Of a stretch of 64,000 bases of DNA, positions 9,472 through 16,054 are shown one piece after another; position 1 is the stretch's first letter, and each line of letters starts with the position of its first letter. The stretch comes from Bacteroidales bacterium (GTDB lineage Bacteria; Bacteroidota; Bacteroidia; Bacteroidales; Paludibacteraceae), in contig JALFYY010000015.1 of assembly GCA_022783865.1 (NCBI GenBank), positions 42,883 through 106,882 on the forward strand, written 5' to 3'. The notes below the pieces were generated by a model. That model saw nothing but the letters and a program-made list of their open reading frames with translations, had not been told where the DNA came from and searched no databases. The position numbers were made by a program, and so were the translations under genes.

Positions 9472-10413
9472 ATGTCTAAAGTAACAGTTGTCGGCGCAGG
9501 TAACGTAGGTGCTACGTGCGCTAATGTGTTGGCAGTCAACGAAGTTGCCAACGAAGTATGTCTTATCGATATCAAAGAGGGTCTTGCCGAAGGTAAGGCT
9601 ATGGATATCATGCAAACGGCTCAGCTCATGGGCTTCGACACCGTTGTTAAGGGCGTAACCAACGATTATTCCCAAACAGCGGGCAGCGATGTAGTTGTTA
9701 TTACCAGTGGTATTCCCCGTAAACCGGGTATGACGCGCGAAGAACTTATCGGTGTCAATGCAGGTATTGTCAAGAACGTTGCTAATTCCATTCTGACCTA
9801 TTCCCCGGATGCTATCCTTATCATCGTAAGCAACCCGATGGATACAATGGCATATTTGGCTTTGCATGCGTTGGGTTTGCCGCGTAACCGGGTTATCGGT
9901 ATGGGCGGTGCCTTGGATAGTTCTCGTTTCAAATACTTTATGTCGCAGGCACTTGGTTGCAACGCCAACGATGTTGAGGGCTTTGTAATCGGTGGTCATG
10001 GCGATACAACTATGATTCCTATGACGCGCTATGCGACATACAAAGGACGTCCGATTGCTGAGTTGCTTTCTGCAGAACAAATCGAGCAAGTGGCTAAGTC
10101 CACAATGGTAGGTGGTGCTACTCTTACCGGTTTGCTGGGTACTTCTGCATGGATGGCTCCGGGTGCTGCTACCAGTTTCTTGGTTGAGTCTATCATCAAG
10201 GACCAAAAGAAGATGATTCCATGTTCTGCTGCCCTCGAAGGCGAGTATGGCTACAACAACATCATGGTAGGTGTTCCTTGTATCATTGGTAAGAACGGTA
10301 TCGAGAAGATTGTTGAACTTGACCTCAATGCTGAAGAAAAGGCTAAGTTTGATGCTTCTGTGGCAGCTGTTACTAAGACGACTTCAGTTCTCCACGAGAT
10401 GAACGTTATCTGA
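9472..10413 (+). CDS. mdh: Malate dehydrogenase
   Basis: NAD-dependent malate dehydrogenase of the LDH-like branch, 313 residues, interconverting malate and oxaloacetate in the cytoplasm. The Rossmann motif GAGNVGA is at residues 8-14. Substrate arginines are in IPRKPGMTRE (R83, R89) and near residue 152, and the catalytic His is H176 in GGHGDTT. Arg at position 83 marks malate and not lactate specificity. It is followed by a clear intrinsic terminator at 10476-10507 and so forms its own unit. Confidence 0.96.
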   Translation: MSKVTVVGAGNVGATCANVLAVNEVANEVCLIDIKEGLAEGKAMDIMQTAQLMGFDTVVKGVTNDYSQTAGSDVVVITSGIPRKPGMTREELIGVNAGIVKNVANSILTYSPDAILIIVSNPMDTMAYLALHALGLPRNRVIGMGGALDSSRFKYFMSQALGCNANDVEGFVIGGHGDTTMIPMTRYATYKGRPIAELLSAEQIEQVAKSTMVGGATLTGLLGTSAWMAPGAATSFLVESIIKDQKKMIPCSAALEGEYGYNNIMVGVPCIIGKNGIEKIVELDLNAEEKAKFDASVAAVTKTTSVLHEMNVI

Positions 10414-10475
10414 TGAGAAGAACAGAAACTTCTAATCATTAGAATACAAGTAGTTAATCATTGGAATCTACAATC

Positions 10476-10507
10476 AAACAGACTTGGGTTCGCCTGAGTC
10501 TGTTTTT
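10476..10507 (+). terminator. Intrinsic terminator after mdh
   Basis: Nine-base stem AAACAGACT/AGTCTGTTT around a short GC-containing loop, ending in five Ts. It lies 63 bases past the mdh stop. Confidence 0.9.
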
Positions 10508-10532
10508 CTTATCGTCTCCTCTCATCAATGCT

Positions 10533-10562
10533 CTGTAGAGACGGGGCGTGCCCCGTCTAAAA
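10533..10562. repeat. 30-bp palindromic intergenic repeat, copy 1
   Basis: Contains a 9-bp inverted repeat (AGACGGGGC/GCCCCGTCT) with a two-base loop, flanked by CTGT and AAAA. The same 30 bases occur without change at 15961-15990. REP-like; origin unknown. Confidence 0.8.
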
Positions 10563-10566
10563 ACCC

Positions 10567-10603
10567 GATAATGCTGCCGGGGTGTGGGCGTCCCCGCCCG
10601 CAT
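10567..10603. repeat. GC-rich hairpin repeat (GGGCGTCCCGCCC type), copy 1
   Basis: GATAATGCTG... followed by a G/C hairpin ending CCCGCAT. A close relative is at 14342-14377 and a shorter one at 41870-41894, all in gaps. Confidence 0.6.
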
Positions 10604-10638
10604 CTTGTTTTCTCGTTGCTGTCATCTTCTTCTCATTC

Positions 10639-10682
10639 CTTTAAGGATACTTTAAGGATACTTTAGGGATACTTTAAGGATA
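10639..10682. repeat. Tandem array, 4 units of 11 bp (CTTTAAGGATA)
   Basis: Four units with a single substitution in the third; the cleanest 11-bp array in the window. Confidence 0.88.
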
Positions 10683-10714
10683 GCATCCATCTCCTTGTCT
10701 CCGTGCTTCCATTT

Positions 10715-10758
10715 ACGGCAACAACACGGCAAAAAGACGGCAACAACACGGCAAGAAC
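10715..10758. repeat. Tandem array, 4 units of 11 bp (ACGGCAACAAC)
   Basis: Four units sharing ACGGCAA; units 1 and 3 are identical. It begins 32 bases after the preceding array but has an unrelated sequence. Confidence 0.85.
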
Positions 10759-10895
10759 ATATGACATCCGTATGCTTTCATTGGGGGTTGATGTGACCTT
10801 GCACCATTCTTTCCCAATCCTACGATATTTCCCGTCCATTACATAAATTTGTACCTGTTTTCTGAATAGATATCGTATAAGTCACTAAAATATCG

Positions 10896-10903
10896 TATCT
10901 TTG
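10896..10903 (+). promoter_or_regulatory. -7 element TATCTTTG upstream of the LOG gene
   Basis: Match to TAnnTTTG 29 bases before the ATG at 10932. No convincing -33 element was found. Confidence 0.5.
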
Positions 10904-10931
10904 CACCTTGTATTGATGAAATATCTATCTT

Positions 10932-11519
10932 ATGACGAATATTCACTCTTTGGCAGTCTATGCTGCCTCCAGTACTAAACTGAAACCTGCCTATTTTCTG
11001 GCGGCACACCGCTTGGGCGAAATTCTTGCTCAGCACCATATTCGCTTGGTTTATGGTGCTGGTAATATGGGGCTTATGGGAGAAGTTGCTGATGCCGTTC
11101 TTGCCAATGGCGGTGAGGTTACGGGCGTTATTCCTCAGTTCATGGTGGAGCAACATTGGGAGCATCAGGGCTGTACCGAACTCATTGTGACCAAGGATAT
11201 GCACGAGCGTAAAGCTGCCATCTTGCAATCCGCCGATGCACTTTTGGCACTCCCCGGAGGTATGGGGACGTTCGAGGAACTCACCGAAGTCCTTACGTGG
11301 AAACAACTCGGGCTTCATACCAAGCCTATCGTTATCCTCAATGTCGATGGCTACTATGATGATTTGCTCCGATGCTTTTCCCGTATGGTGGATGAGCATT
11401 TTATGCGCGATATCCATACTCGGATGTACGTTGTCGTGTCATCTCCCGACGAAGTCCTTGCAGCTATCGGGAATGCACCATACTGGGATACTGCCAATCG
11501 CCAAATGGCTAAAATCTGA
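10932..11519 (+). CDS. LOG family protein (TIGR00730 type)
   Basis: A 195-residue Rossmann-fold protein of the LOG/lysine-decarboxylase-like family, whose characterised members hydrolyse nucleoside 5'-monophosphates to base and ribose 5-phosphate. The diagnostic PGGMGTFEELTE motif is at about residues 106-117, and a glycine-rich GAGNMGLMG segment at about 43-51. The real substrate is not known; cytokinin activation should not be assumed. The stop overlaps the start of the DUF4271 gene by one base, placing it first in an operon with DUF4271 and hemD. Confidence 0.9.
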   Translation: MTNIHSLAVYAASSTKLKPAYFLAAHRLGEILAQHHIRLVYGAGNMGLMGEVADAVLANGGEVTGVIPQFMVEQHWEHQGCTELIVTKDMHERKAAILQSADALLALPGGMGTFEELTEVLTWKQLGLHTKPIVILNVDGYYDDLLRCFSRMVDEHFMRDIHTRMYVVVSSPDEVLAAIGNAPYWDTANRQMAKI

Positions 11520-12178
11520 TGACCGAAGTATTGCGTATATCATCTTCGTTTTCCGAGTCGTGGACAGCTTGGATAATGTTGCTTTTGCTTGTCCTTCTGC
11601 TGATCGACCTCAAAATGGAACCCGGCATGTTCTTCAACCATTGCAGGGAGTTGTTGTCCCGGAAGGAACGTGAAAACCTTTTCAACGAATCCACCGGCAA
11701 TACCGTTGGCAATCTTTGCCTTTGGTGCTTCAAAATGGGTATCTTCCCTTTGGCAGTCTATCTCCTCGTTCATCCTTTGTATAACCTCAATTTTTTGCAC
11801 TATCTCTTGTTGATAGCCTTGTGGTTGGGTATTGCACTGCTGAAATATCTTTTGGGGCGTTGGGTCATGTTCACCTTTCTCCGACCCGAAGATTTCTCCA
11901 CTGCCCGCCGCCAATATGCTAAACTCACCGCTTGCCTTTGTGTCCTTCTCTATCCTGTGGTTCTCCTTATTCTTTTCCTTCCTGTTGAGAACAGGATAGC
12001 GGTGCTGATCATGTTTTCTCTGCTCGCTATTCTTTTCCTTTCCCTTTATCTGTGGAAAGCGATGCAACTTTTTTTCCGGAAAATATTAGCAGGTTTATAT
12101 ATTTTGTTGTACCTTTGCACTCTTGAAATACTACCATTTATTGGGTTCGTGTATGCAGCAATGCTGATAGTTGATTGA
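11519..12178 (+). CDS. DUF4271 domain membrane protein
   Basis: A 219-residue integral membrane protein with about six hydrophobic segments: residues 18-35, 75-90, 95-115, 145-160, 165-185 and 195-215. It matches the Bacteroidota-specific DUF4271 family in size and topology, and that family usually sits immediately upstream of a uroporphyrinogen-III synthase-like gene, as here. Its function is not known. The conserved pairing with hemD suggests a link, but whether to heme synthesis or to something else is open. Confidence 0.7.
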   Translation: MTEVLRISSSFSESWTAWIMLLLLVLLLIDLKMEPGMFFNHCRELLSRKERENLFNESTGNTVGNLCLWCFKMGIFPLAVYLLVHPLYNLNFLHYLLLIALWLGIALLKYLLGRWVMFTFLRPEDFSTARRQYAKLTACLCVLLYPVVLLILFLPVENRIAVLIMFSLLAILFLSLYLWKAMQLFFRKILAGLYILLYLCTLEILPFIGFVYAAMLIVD

Positions 12179-12203
12179 GTACAAACAATAAATTTATAAG
12201 GCC

Positions 12204-12959
12204 TTGAAAGTTAGAAACATACTGGTATCGCAACCGCGTCCGCAATCGGAGAATTCTCCTTATTATGACATGCAGGAGCGCTACGGCGTACACTTCGAAT
12301 TCCATCAGTTAATCCGCACGGAGGTGCTTACTCCGAAAGAGTTTCGCGCACAAAGAATCGATATTTTGGATTATTCTGCTATTATTTTCAATTCCAAAAA
12401 CTGTATCGACCATTTCTTTGCACTCTGCAAGGAGATGCGTGTTGCCATTCCCGATTCCATGCACTACTATTGTGTTTCCGAGTCGGTGGCTAACTATTTG
12501 CAGAAGCATATCCAGTTCCGCAAACGCAAAGTTTTCTTTGCACCCAACAATAAGATGGACGGACTGCCTGCTATCATGCAACGCCGCCCCGATGACAAGT
12601 TTTTGATGGCGGTAGCCGATGGTTCCAACGATAATGTGATTCAGATGTTTGCATCCCACAAACTGCAGGTGAAACCCGTTGTCCTCTATCGTACTGTATC
12701 CAACGAGTTCGCACCGGAGGAGAAGCTCGATTATGATATGTTTGTCATCTTCACTCCTGCAGGGGTTGAGGGATTCCGGAAGAACTATCCCGATTTCAAT
12801 CAGGGCGAACGGATTATGGCTTGCTTTGGTGCTAAAACAGCCCAGGCATTGCGTGATGCCGGTCTTCGTGTGGACATCGAAGCACCTTCTGCCGAGTATC
12901 CTTCTATCACGGCAGCCATCGATGCTTTCCTCAAGGAAAACCACAAGCGTATTCGCTGA
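12204..12959 (+). CDS. hemD: Uroporphyrinogen-III synthase-like protein
   Basis: A 251-residue HemD-fold protein predicted to cyclise hydroxymethylbilane to uroporphyrinogen III. The start is a TTG at 12204 preceded by an AAGG-containing stretch; it gives MKVRNILVSQPRPQ, the usual N-terminus of the Bacteroidota family, and no ATG lies nearby. The region FTPAGVEGFRKNYPD and the C-terminal ACFGAKTAQALRDAGL segment match the family. HemD proteins diverge strongly, and in this phylum the gene is often not next to other heme genes, so activity is inferred. Confidence 0.82.
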   Translation: MKVRNILVSQPRPQSENSPYYDMQERYGVHFEFHQLIRTEVLTPKEFRAQRIDILDYSAIIFNSKNCIDHFFALCKEMRVAIPDSMHYYCVSESVANYLQKHIQFRKRKVFFAPNNKMDGLPAIMQRRPDDKFLMAVADGSNDNVIQMFASHKLQVKPVVLYRTVSNEFAPEEKLDYDMFVIFTPAGVEGFRKNYPDFNQGERIMACFGAKTAQALRDAGLRVDIEAPSAEYPSITAAIDAFLKENHKRIR

Positions 12960-13017
12960 TACGTTGCTTGCCAAAGACCGGTAAGGACTGAACACATTGC
13001 TATTCTGAATCATATAT

Positions 13018-13392
13018 ATGCCCAATCCGCTTACATTCGGAAAAGAACAGAAGTTATGCGGACAACTACGCATCAACAACCTTTATGCACAAGGAAAACA
13101 TTTCGTGTGCTATCCCTTGCGGGTTACCTGTATGAAAGTATCCGGTGCTGCTGCCAACCAAATCTTGGTCTGGGCGCCTAAGAAACTCTTCAAACGGGCG
13201 GTCAAACGCAATCGTTTGCGCCGGCTTATGCGAGAGGCATACCGTCTCAATGCCGAAACTTTGGAAACCTGGTCTGTAGAGAATAATTGCCGTTTCCAAG
13301 TGGCGTTCAACTATCTGGCGCCCGACGAACTGCCCTATCACGTAGTGGAAAAGGCAATGAAGAAAGCTCTCTCCAAAATCACTGAAGTATGA
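13018..13392 (+). CDS. rnpA: Ribonuclease P protein component
   Basis: The 124-residue basic protein subunit of RNase P, which helps the catalytic RNA remove 5' leaders from tRNA precursors. The family core [18 protein letters not shown] lies at about residues 59-76, preceded by a beta strand ending in VWAPKK. The gene overlaps yidD by four bases (ATGA), the standard rnpA-yidD arrangement. In this phylum the pair follows hemD and not rpmH, as seen here. The RNase P RNA was not found in the window. Confidence 0.93.
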   Translation: MPNPLTFGKEQKLCGQLRINNLYAQGKHFVCYPLRVTCMKVSGAAANQILVWAPKKLFKRAVKRNRLRRLMREAYRLNAETLETWSVENNCRFQVAFNYLAPDELPYHVVEKAMKKALSKITEV

Positions 13393-13619
13393 CTACACTG
13401 CAACGCATCATACGTAAACTCTTCCTTGTGCCGGTGTACTTCTATCGTGCCTGCATTTCTCCGCTTACGCCGCCCTCATGCCGCTTTACGCCCACTTGCT
13501 CACAATACATGGTCGAAGCTGTCCTCAAGTATGGCATATTCCGGGGTGGCTGGCTCGGGATCAAACGCTTGTTGCGTTGTCACCCGTGGGGAGGTTCCGG
13601 ATACGATCCTGTCCCTTGA
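13389..13619 (+). CDS. yidD: Membrane protein insertion efficiency factor YidD
   Basis: A 76-residue protein with an amphipathic N-terminal helix and the family core [22 protein letters not shown], ending [12 protein letters not shown]. YidD assists YidC-dependent insertion of inner-membrane proteins. It overlaps rnpA by four bases. The three conserved cysteines of the family are present except that spacing gives two close together near residues 31-37. Confidence 0.93.
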   Translation: MTTLQRIIRKLFLVPVYFYRACISPLTPPSCRFTPTCSQYMVEAVLKYGIFRGGWLGIKRLLRCHPWGGSGYDPVP

Positions 13620-13654
13620 TTAGTATTGTTTAATATCATATCACTCATCTCATT

Positions 13655-14335
13655 ATGCGAATAGATATCCTCACTGCTGTCCCCGAATTACTGGAAAGTC
13701 CCCTCAATCACTCTATCATTCAACGGGCGAAAGACCGTGGCTTGGTCGAAATCTATGTACATAATCTGCGTGATTATACCCTCGATAAGCACCGTAAAAT
13801 CGATGACTATGCCTTTGGTTTTGGGGCGGGAATGGTACTGCAGATCGAACCCATCGATCGCCTTGTCACCAAGTTGACGGGTGAACGGCGTTACGATGAG
13901 ATTATTTTTACTGCCCCCGATGGGGAGCGTTTCAATCAGAAAGAGGCGAACCGCCTTTCTCTATGCGAGAATATTATCATCCTTTGCGGTCATTATAAGG
14001 GAGTTGACCAACGGGTGCGCGATCATCTTATTACGAAAGAATATACCATTGGTGATTTCGTTCTTACAGGGGGAGAGATGCCGGCAGCCATTATGACCGA
14101 TGCCATAGTGCGCCTTTTGCCGGGGGCTTTGGGAGATGAAACATCGGCTTTGTCCGATTCTTTCCAAGACGGACTTTTGGAAGCGGGTGTCTATACCCGC
14201 CCTGCAGAATACAAAGGTTGGAAAGTACCCGATATCTTGCTTTCCGGCAATCAGGCGAAAGTCGAAGAGTGGCTCTACGAGCAGTCTCTCCAACATACTC
14301 GCCGGCGCCGCCCCGACTTGTTGGAAGAAGAATAA
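13655..14335 (+). CDS. trmD: tRNA (guanine-N1)-methyltransferase
   Basis: SPOUT-class methyltransferase, 226 residues, placing a methyl group on N1 of G37 in tRNAs to prevent +1 frameshifting. The trefoil-knot SAM site is seen in [12 protein letters not shown] and [19 protein letters not shown], and the [15 protein letters not shown] segment matches the G37 recognition region. It is the last gene of the (+) block and converges on the pseudouridine synthase gene. Confidence 0.96.
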   Translation: MRIDILTAVPELLESPLNHSIIQRAKDRGLVEIYVHNLRDYTLDKHRKIDDYAFGFGAGMVLQIEPIDRLVTKLTGERRYDEIIFTAPDGERFNQKEANRLSLCENIIILCGHYKGVDQRVRDHLITKEYTIGDFVLTGGEMPAAIMTDAIVRLLPGALGDETSALSDSFQDGLLEAGVYTRPAEYKGWKVPDILLSGNQAKVEEWLYEQSLQHTRRRRPDLLEEE

Positions 14336-14411
14336 CTTCCGGACAATGCTGTCGGAGCCTGGGCGTCCCGCCCGCATACGCCGTTAGGCGTACAGACAAA
14401 AGAGTTGGAAA
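14336..14411. other. Convergent gap with three stacked hairpins
   Basis: The 76 bases between convergent trmD and rluA-type genes fold as three neighbouring hairpins: CCGGACA/TGTCGG, GGGCG/CGCCC and TACGCC-GTTA-GGCGTA. The first two belong to the GC-rich repeat also found at 10567. The gap may act as a bidirectional terminator, but no T tract is present. Confidence 0.55.
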
Positions 14412-15335
14412 TTATCCTTTCTTCTCATGAAATACTCGCAAGAAATCCTTTGGAACAGGCGTTTCGAAATGCACCTTTTGCTCTGTCACCGGATGGGTGA
14501 ATTCCAACACTTGGGCATGGAGTGCCAATCGGTCGATGGGAGATACTTTGCCCGAACCGTACTTTCTGTCACCGGCTACCGGACAACCTCTGCTCGCCAA
14601 ATGTACACGTATCTGATTGGTCCTGCCGGTTTCCAGATTGAGTTCCAATAGCGAATACGTATCTTCCGCTGTGGCTTTCAGGGTCTTGTAGTTCGTGATG
14701 GCTATCTTTCCTCCGTTGTCGGTGTCCGACGAATAGACGCGTGTAGTGCGTTTGTCTTCGGTGAGCCATGTGGTGATCTTGCCTTCCGTCGGTTCTGGCT
14801 TGCCTTCTGCAAGTGCGATATACGTACGTTTCGTAACCAGTTGCCGCCAATAAGTACGCATATATTCTTGCAAGTCTGCCGACTTGGCAAAGACGAGCAA
14901 ACCGGATGTTTCCCTGTCAAGCCGGTGTACCACAAACACTCCTGCACGCGGGTCTGCCTGACGCACATATTGTCGCAGAATGGAGTAACAGGTAGTCTCT
15001 GTCGAACCCGCAAAAGTAGGAACGGTGAGCAATCCCACTTTCTTGTCCACTACTATCAGATAGTCGTCTTCATAGACAATGCGCACTTTCGGATGGTTCA
15101 GCTCCTTTTTCCCTTTCCCGCTGACTACCGTCACCTTGTCACCCTCTTTCACAGGACTCATGAAGTGTGTTACCACTTGTCCGTTCACTTGTACTTGCCG
15201 GTGTGCCAATAGTGCCTTTATGGCATTGCGTGTCATACCGCCCATTTTCTGTAGCAGAAAATTCATGATGTCGCTCTCTTCTCTTGCGATGAACGAAGTC
15301 TCTTTGTGCGTATTTCTCATTTTACCTGTAGCCAT
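14412..15335 (-). CDS. RluA family pseudouridine synthase
   Basis: A 307-residue synthase with an N-terminal S4-like RNA-binding domain (about 25-90, KMGGMTRNAIKALLAHRQVQVNG) and the RluA catalytic core with HRLDRETSGLLVFAKS holding the catalytic Asp. It converts uridine to pseudouridine in rRNA or tRNA; which site cannot be told. An in-frame extension reaches 15374, but the ATG at 15335 is chosen because a -7 promoter element occupies 15364-15371. Downstream it meets trmD tail to tail. Confidence 0.9.
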   Translation of the reverse strand: MATGKMRNTHKETSFIAREESDIMNFLLQKMGGMTRNAIKALLAHRQVQVNGQVVTHFMSPVKEGDKVTVVSGKGKKELNHPKVRIVYEDDYLIVVDKKVGLLTVPTFAGSTETTCYSILRQYVRQADPRAGVFVVHRLDRETSGLLVFAKSADLQEYMRTYWRQLVTKRTYIALAEGKPEPTEGKITTWLTEDKRTTRVYSSDTDNGGKIAITNYKTLKATAEDTYSLLELNLETGRTNQIRVHLASRGCPVAGDRKYGSGKVSPIDRLALHAQVLEFTHPVTEQKVHFETPVPKDFLRVFHEKKG

Positions 15336-15363
15336 ATGTGTATATTGTTTTGCTAATACGCTG

Positions 15364-15371
15364 CAAAGATA
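15364..15371 (-). promoter_or_regulatory. -7 element TATCTTTG upstream of the pseudouridine synthase
   Basis: Match to TAnnTTTG on the minus strand, 28 bases before the start codon. The nearest TTG upstream has a spacer of 22, slightly long. Confidence 0.5.
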
Positions 15372-15424
15372 CATATTATTTATGATTTATGGGCAATGTT
15401 CGCGGTTTTGATCCCCTCCAACTG

Positions 15425-15503
15425 CCAAAAAGATGGAGTCTGCCTGCCGTTTCATCGGTAAAAATCAGGAATCATAATGTGATGAACACAGTAAACAGAC
15501 TCC
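15425..15503 (-). other. Structured element with terminal 8-bp stem and T tract
   Basis: On the minus strand GGAGTCTG (15503-15496) pairs with CAGACTCC (15442-15435), and inside it GTTCATC pairs with GATGAAAC. The closing stem is followed by ATCTTTTT. It may be an unusually large terminator or a separate small RNA. It lies between the ncRNA ending near 15559 and the promoter of the pseudouridine synthase. Confidence 0.5.
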
Positions 15504-15558
15504 GAAGATCTACTTGTTTTGTCTGAGCTGGCTGTCGTACGTATTCCATCATACATAC

Positions 15559-15787
15559 AAAAAGGCGTCGGCTCTTGGCAATCTCCTTGGGAAGGTTCTG
15601 GTAAACCCGTGATTAAAGAAAGCAAAACAGCCTACGCCTGTGGATGATAGCCGATTGCAAGCTGTGCATCACTATCATAAAGGTGCGAAGCCGTCCTCTG
15701 TAATCACTTGTTCAATGTACCAGATTTTCCCAAGTCGGAGTCGGTCTCTGTTAACGATATTTGTGGGTTGCCGTTGCTGGCAACTCA
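15559..15787 (-). ncRNA. Structured non-coding RNA, 6S-like hairpin, paralogue of 36982-37166
   Basis: About 229 nt on the minus strand between a strong promoter (15793-15823) and a T5 tract (15559-15563). A 5' hairpin (15767-15784) is followed by one long interrupted hairpin: 15727-15734 with 15586-15593 (8 bp), 15718-15724 with 15597-15603 (7 bp), 15701-15707 with 15609-15615 (7 bp), and an apical 7-bp stem 15672-15678 with 15644-15650. The segment 15629-15638 can instead pair with 15564-15573 just before the T tract to make a terminator. Sequence and layout match the RNA at 36982-37166. The single long hairpin resembles 6S RNA, but the family is not established; RNase P RNA, tmRNA and SRP signatures are absent. 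Confidence 0.68.
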
Positions 15788-15792
15788 GCGTG

Positions 15793-15823
15793 CAAAAGTA
15801 CACAAATATTTTGGTTGCTACAA
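15793..15823 (-). promoter_or_regulatory. Bacteroidota promoter for the structured RNA
   Basis: Minus-strand TTG (15823-15821), 20-base spacer, then TACTTTTG (15800-15793). Transcription should start near 15786. Confidence 0.75.
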
Positions 15824-16054
15824 CTTTTACCCGCAGAATATCGTCGGCTCTTTTGCTTTCCGCTGCAAAGATAGAGCATAATTCCCGTTGTACATATAGA
15901 CAGATATAGATTTCGTATCTGCATTGTATCACTATTATTGTGTAGAGATTCCGATGTGTTCTGTAGAGACGGGGCGTGCCCCGTCTAAAAGCGAGGTAAT
16001 ACAAAAAAGAGGACGCACCCAGTGTTGCGTCCTCCGATATAAATAATAATGTCC
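15824..16054. other. Gene-free stretch downstream of the hexosaminidase gene
   Basis: With the RNA region to its left this makes a 719-base gap. Apart from the palindromic repeat at 15961-15990 nothing convincing was seen; short ORFs here have no family features. Confidence 0.6.
15961..15990. repeat. 30-bp palindromic intergenic repeat, copy 2
   Basis: Identical to 10533-10562 over all 30 bases, including the 9-bp inverted repeat and flanking bases. Confidence 0.8.

Larger units (their letters stand above)
10414..10931. other. Intergenic region: terminator, GC-rich palindromes and two 11-bp arrays
   Basis: This 518-base gap has no credible gene. In order it holds the mdh terminator (10476-10507), a 30-base repeat with a 9-bp palindrome also found at 15961, a GC-rich hairpin element related to 14342-14377, two 11-bp tandem arrays (10639-10682 and 10715-10758) and a -7 promoter element at 10896. 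Confidence 0.7.

Noticed and set aside
15559..15787. SRP RNA, tmRNA or RNase P RNA as identity of the structured RNA
   Set aside because: A GTTTACCAG word recalls SRP RNA, but the GGAAGnAGCAGC-type helix 8 core is missing. No tag-peptide frame is present for tmRNA, and no GAGGAAAGTCC/ACAGAA core for RNase P RNA.
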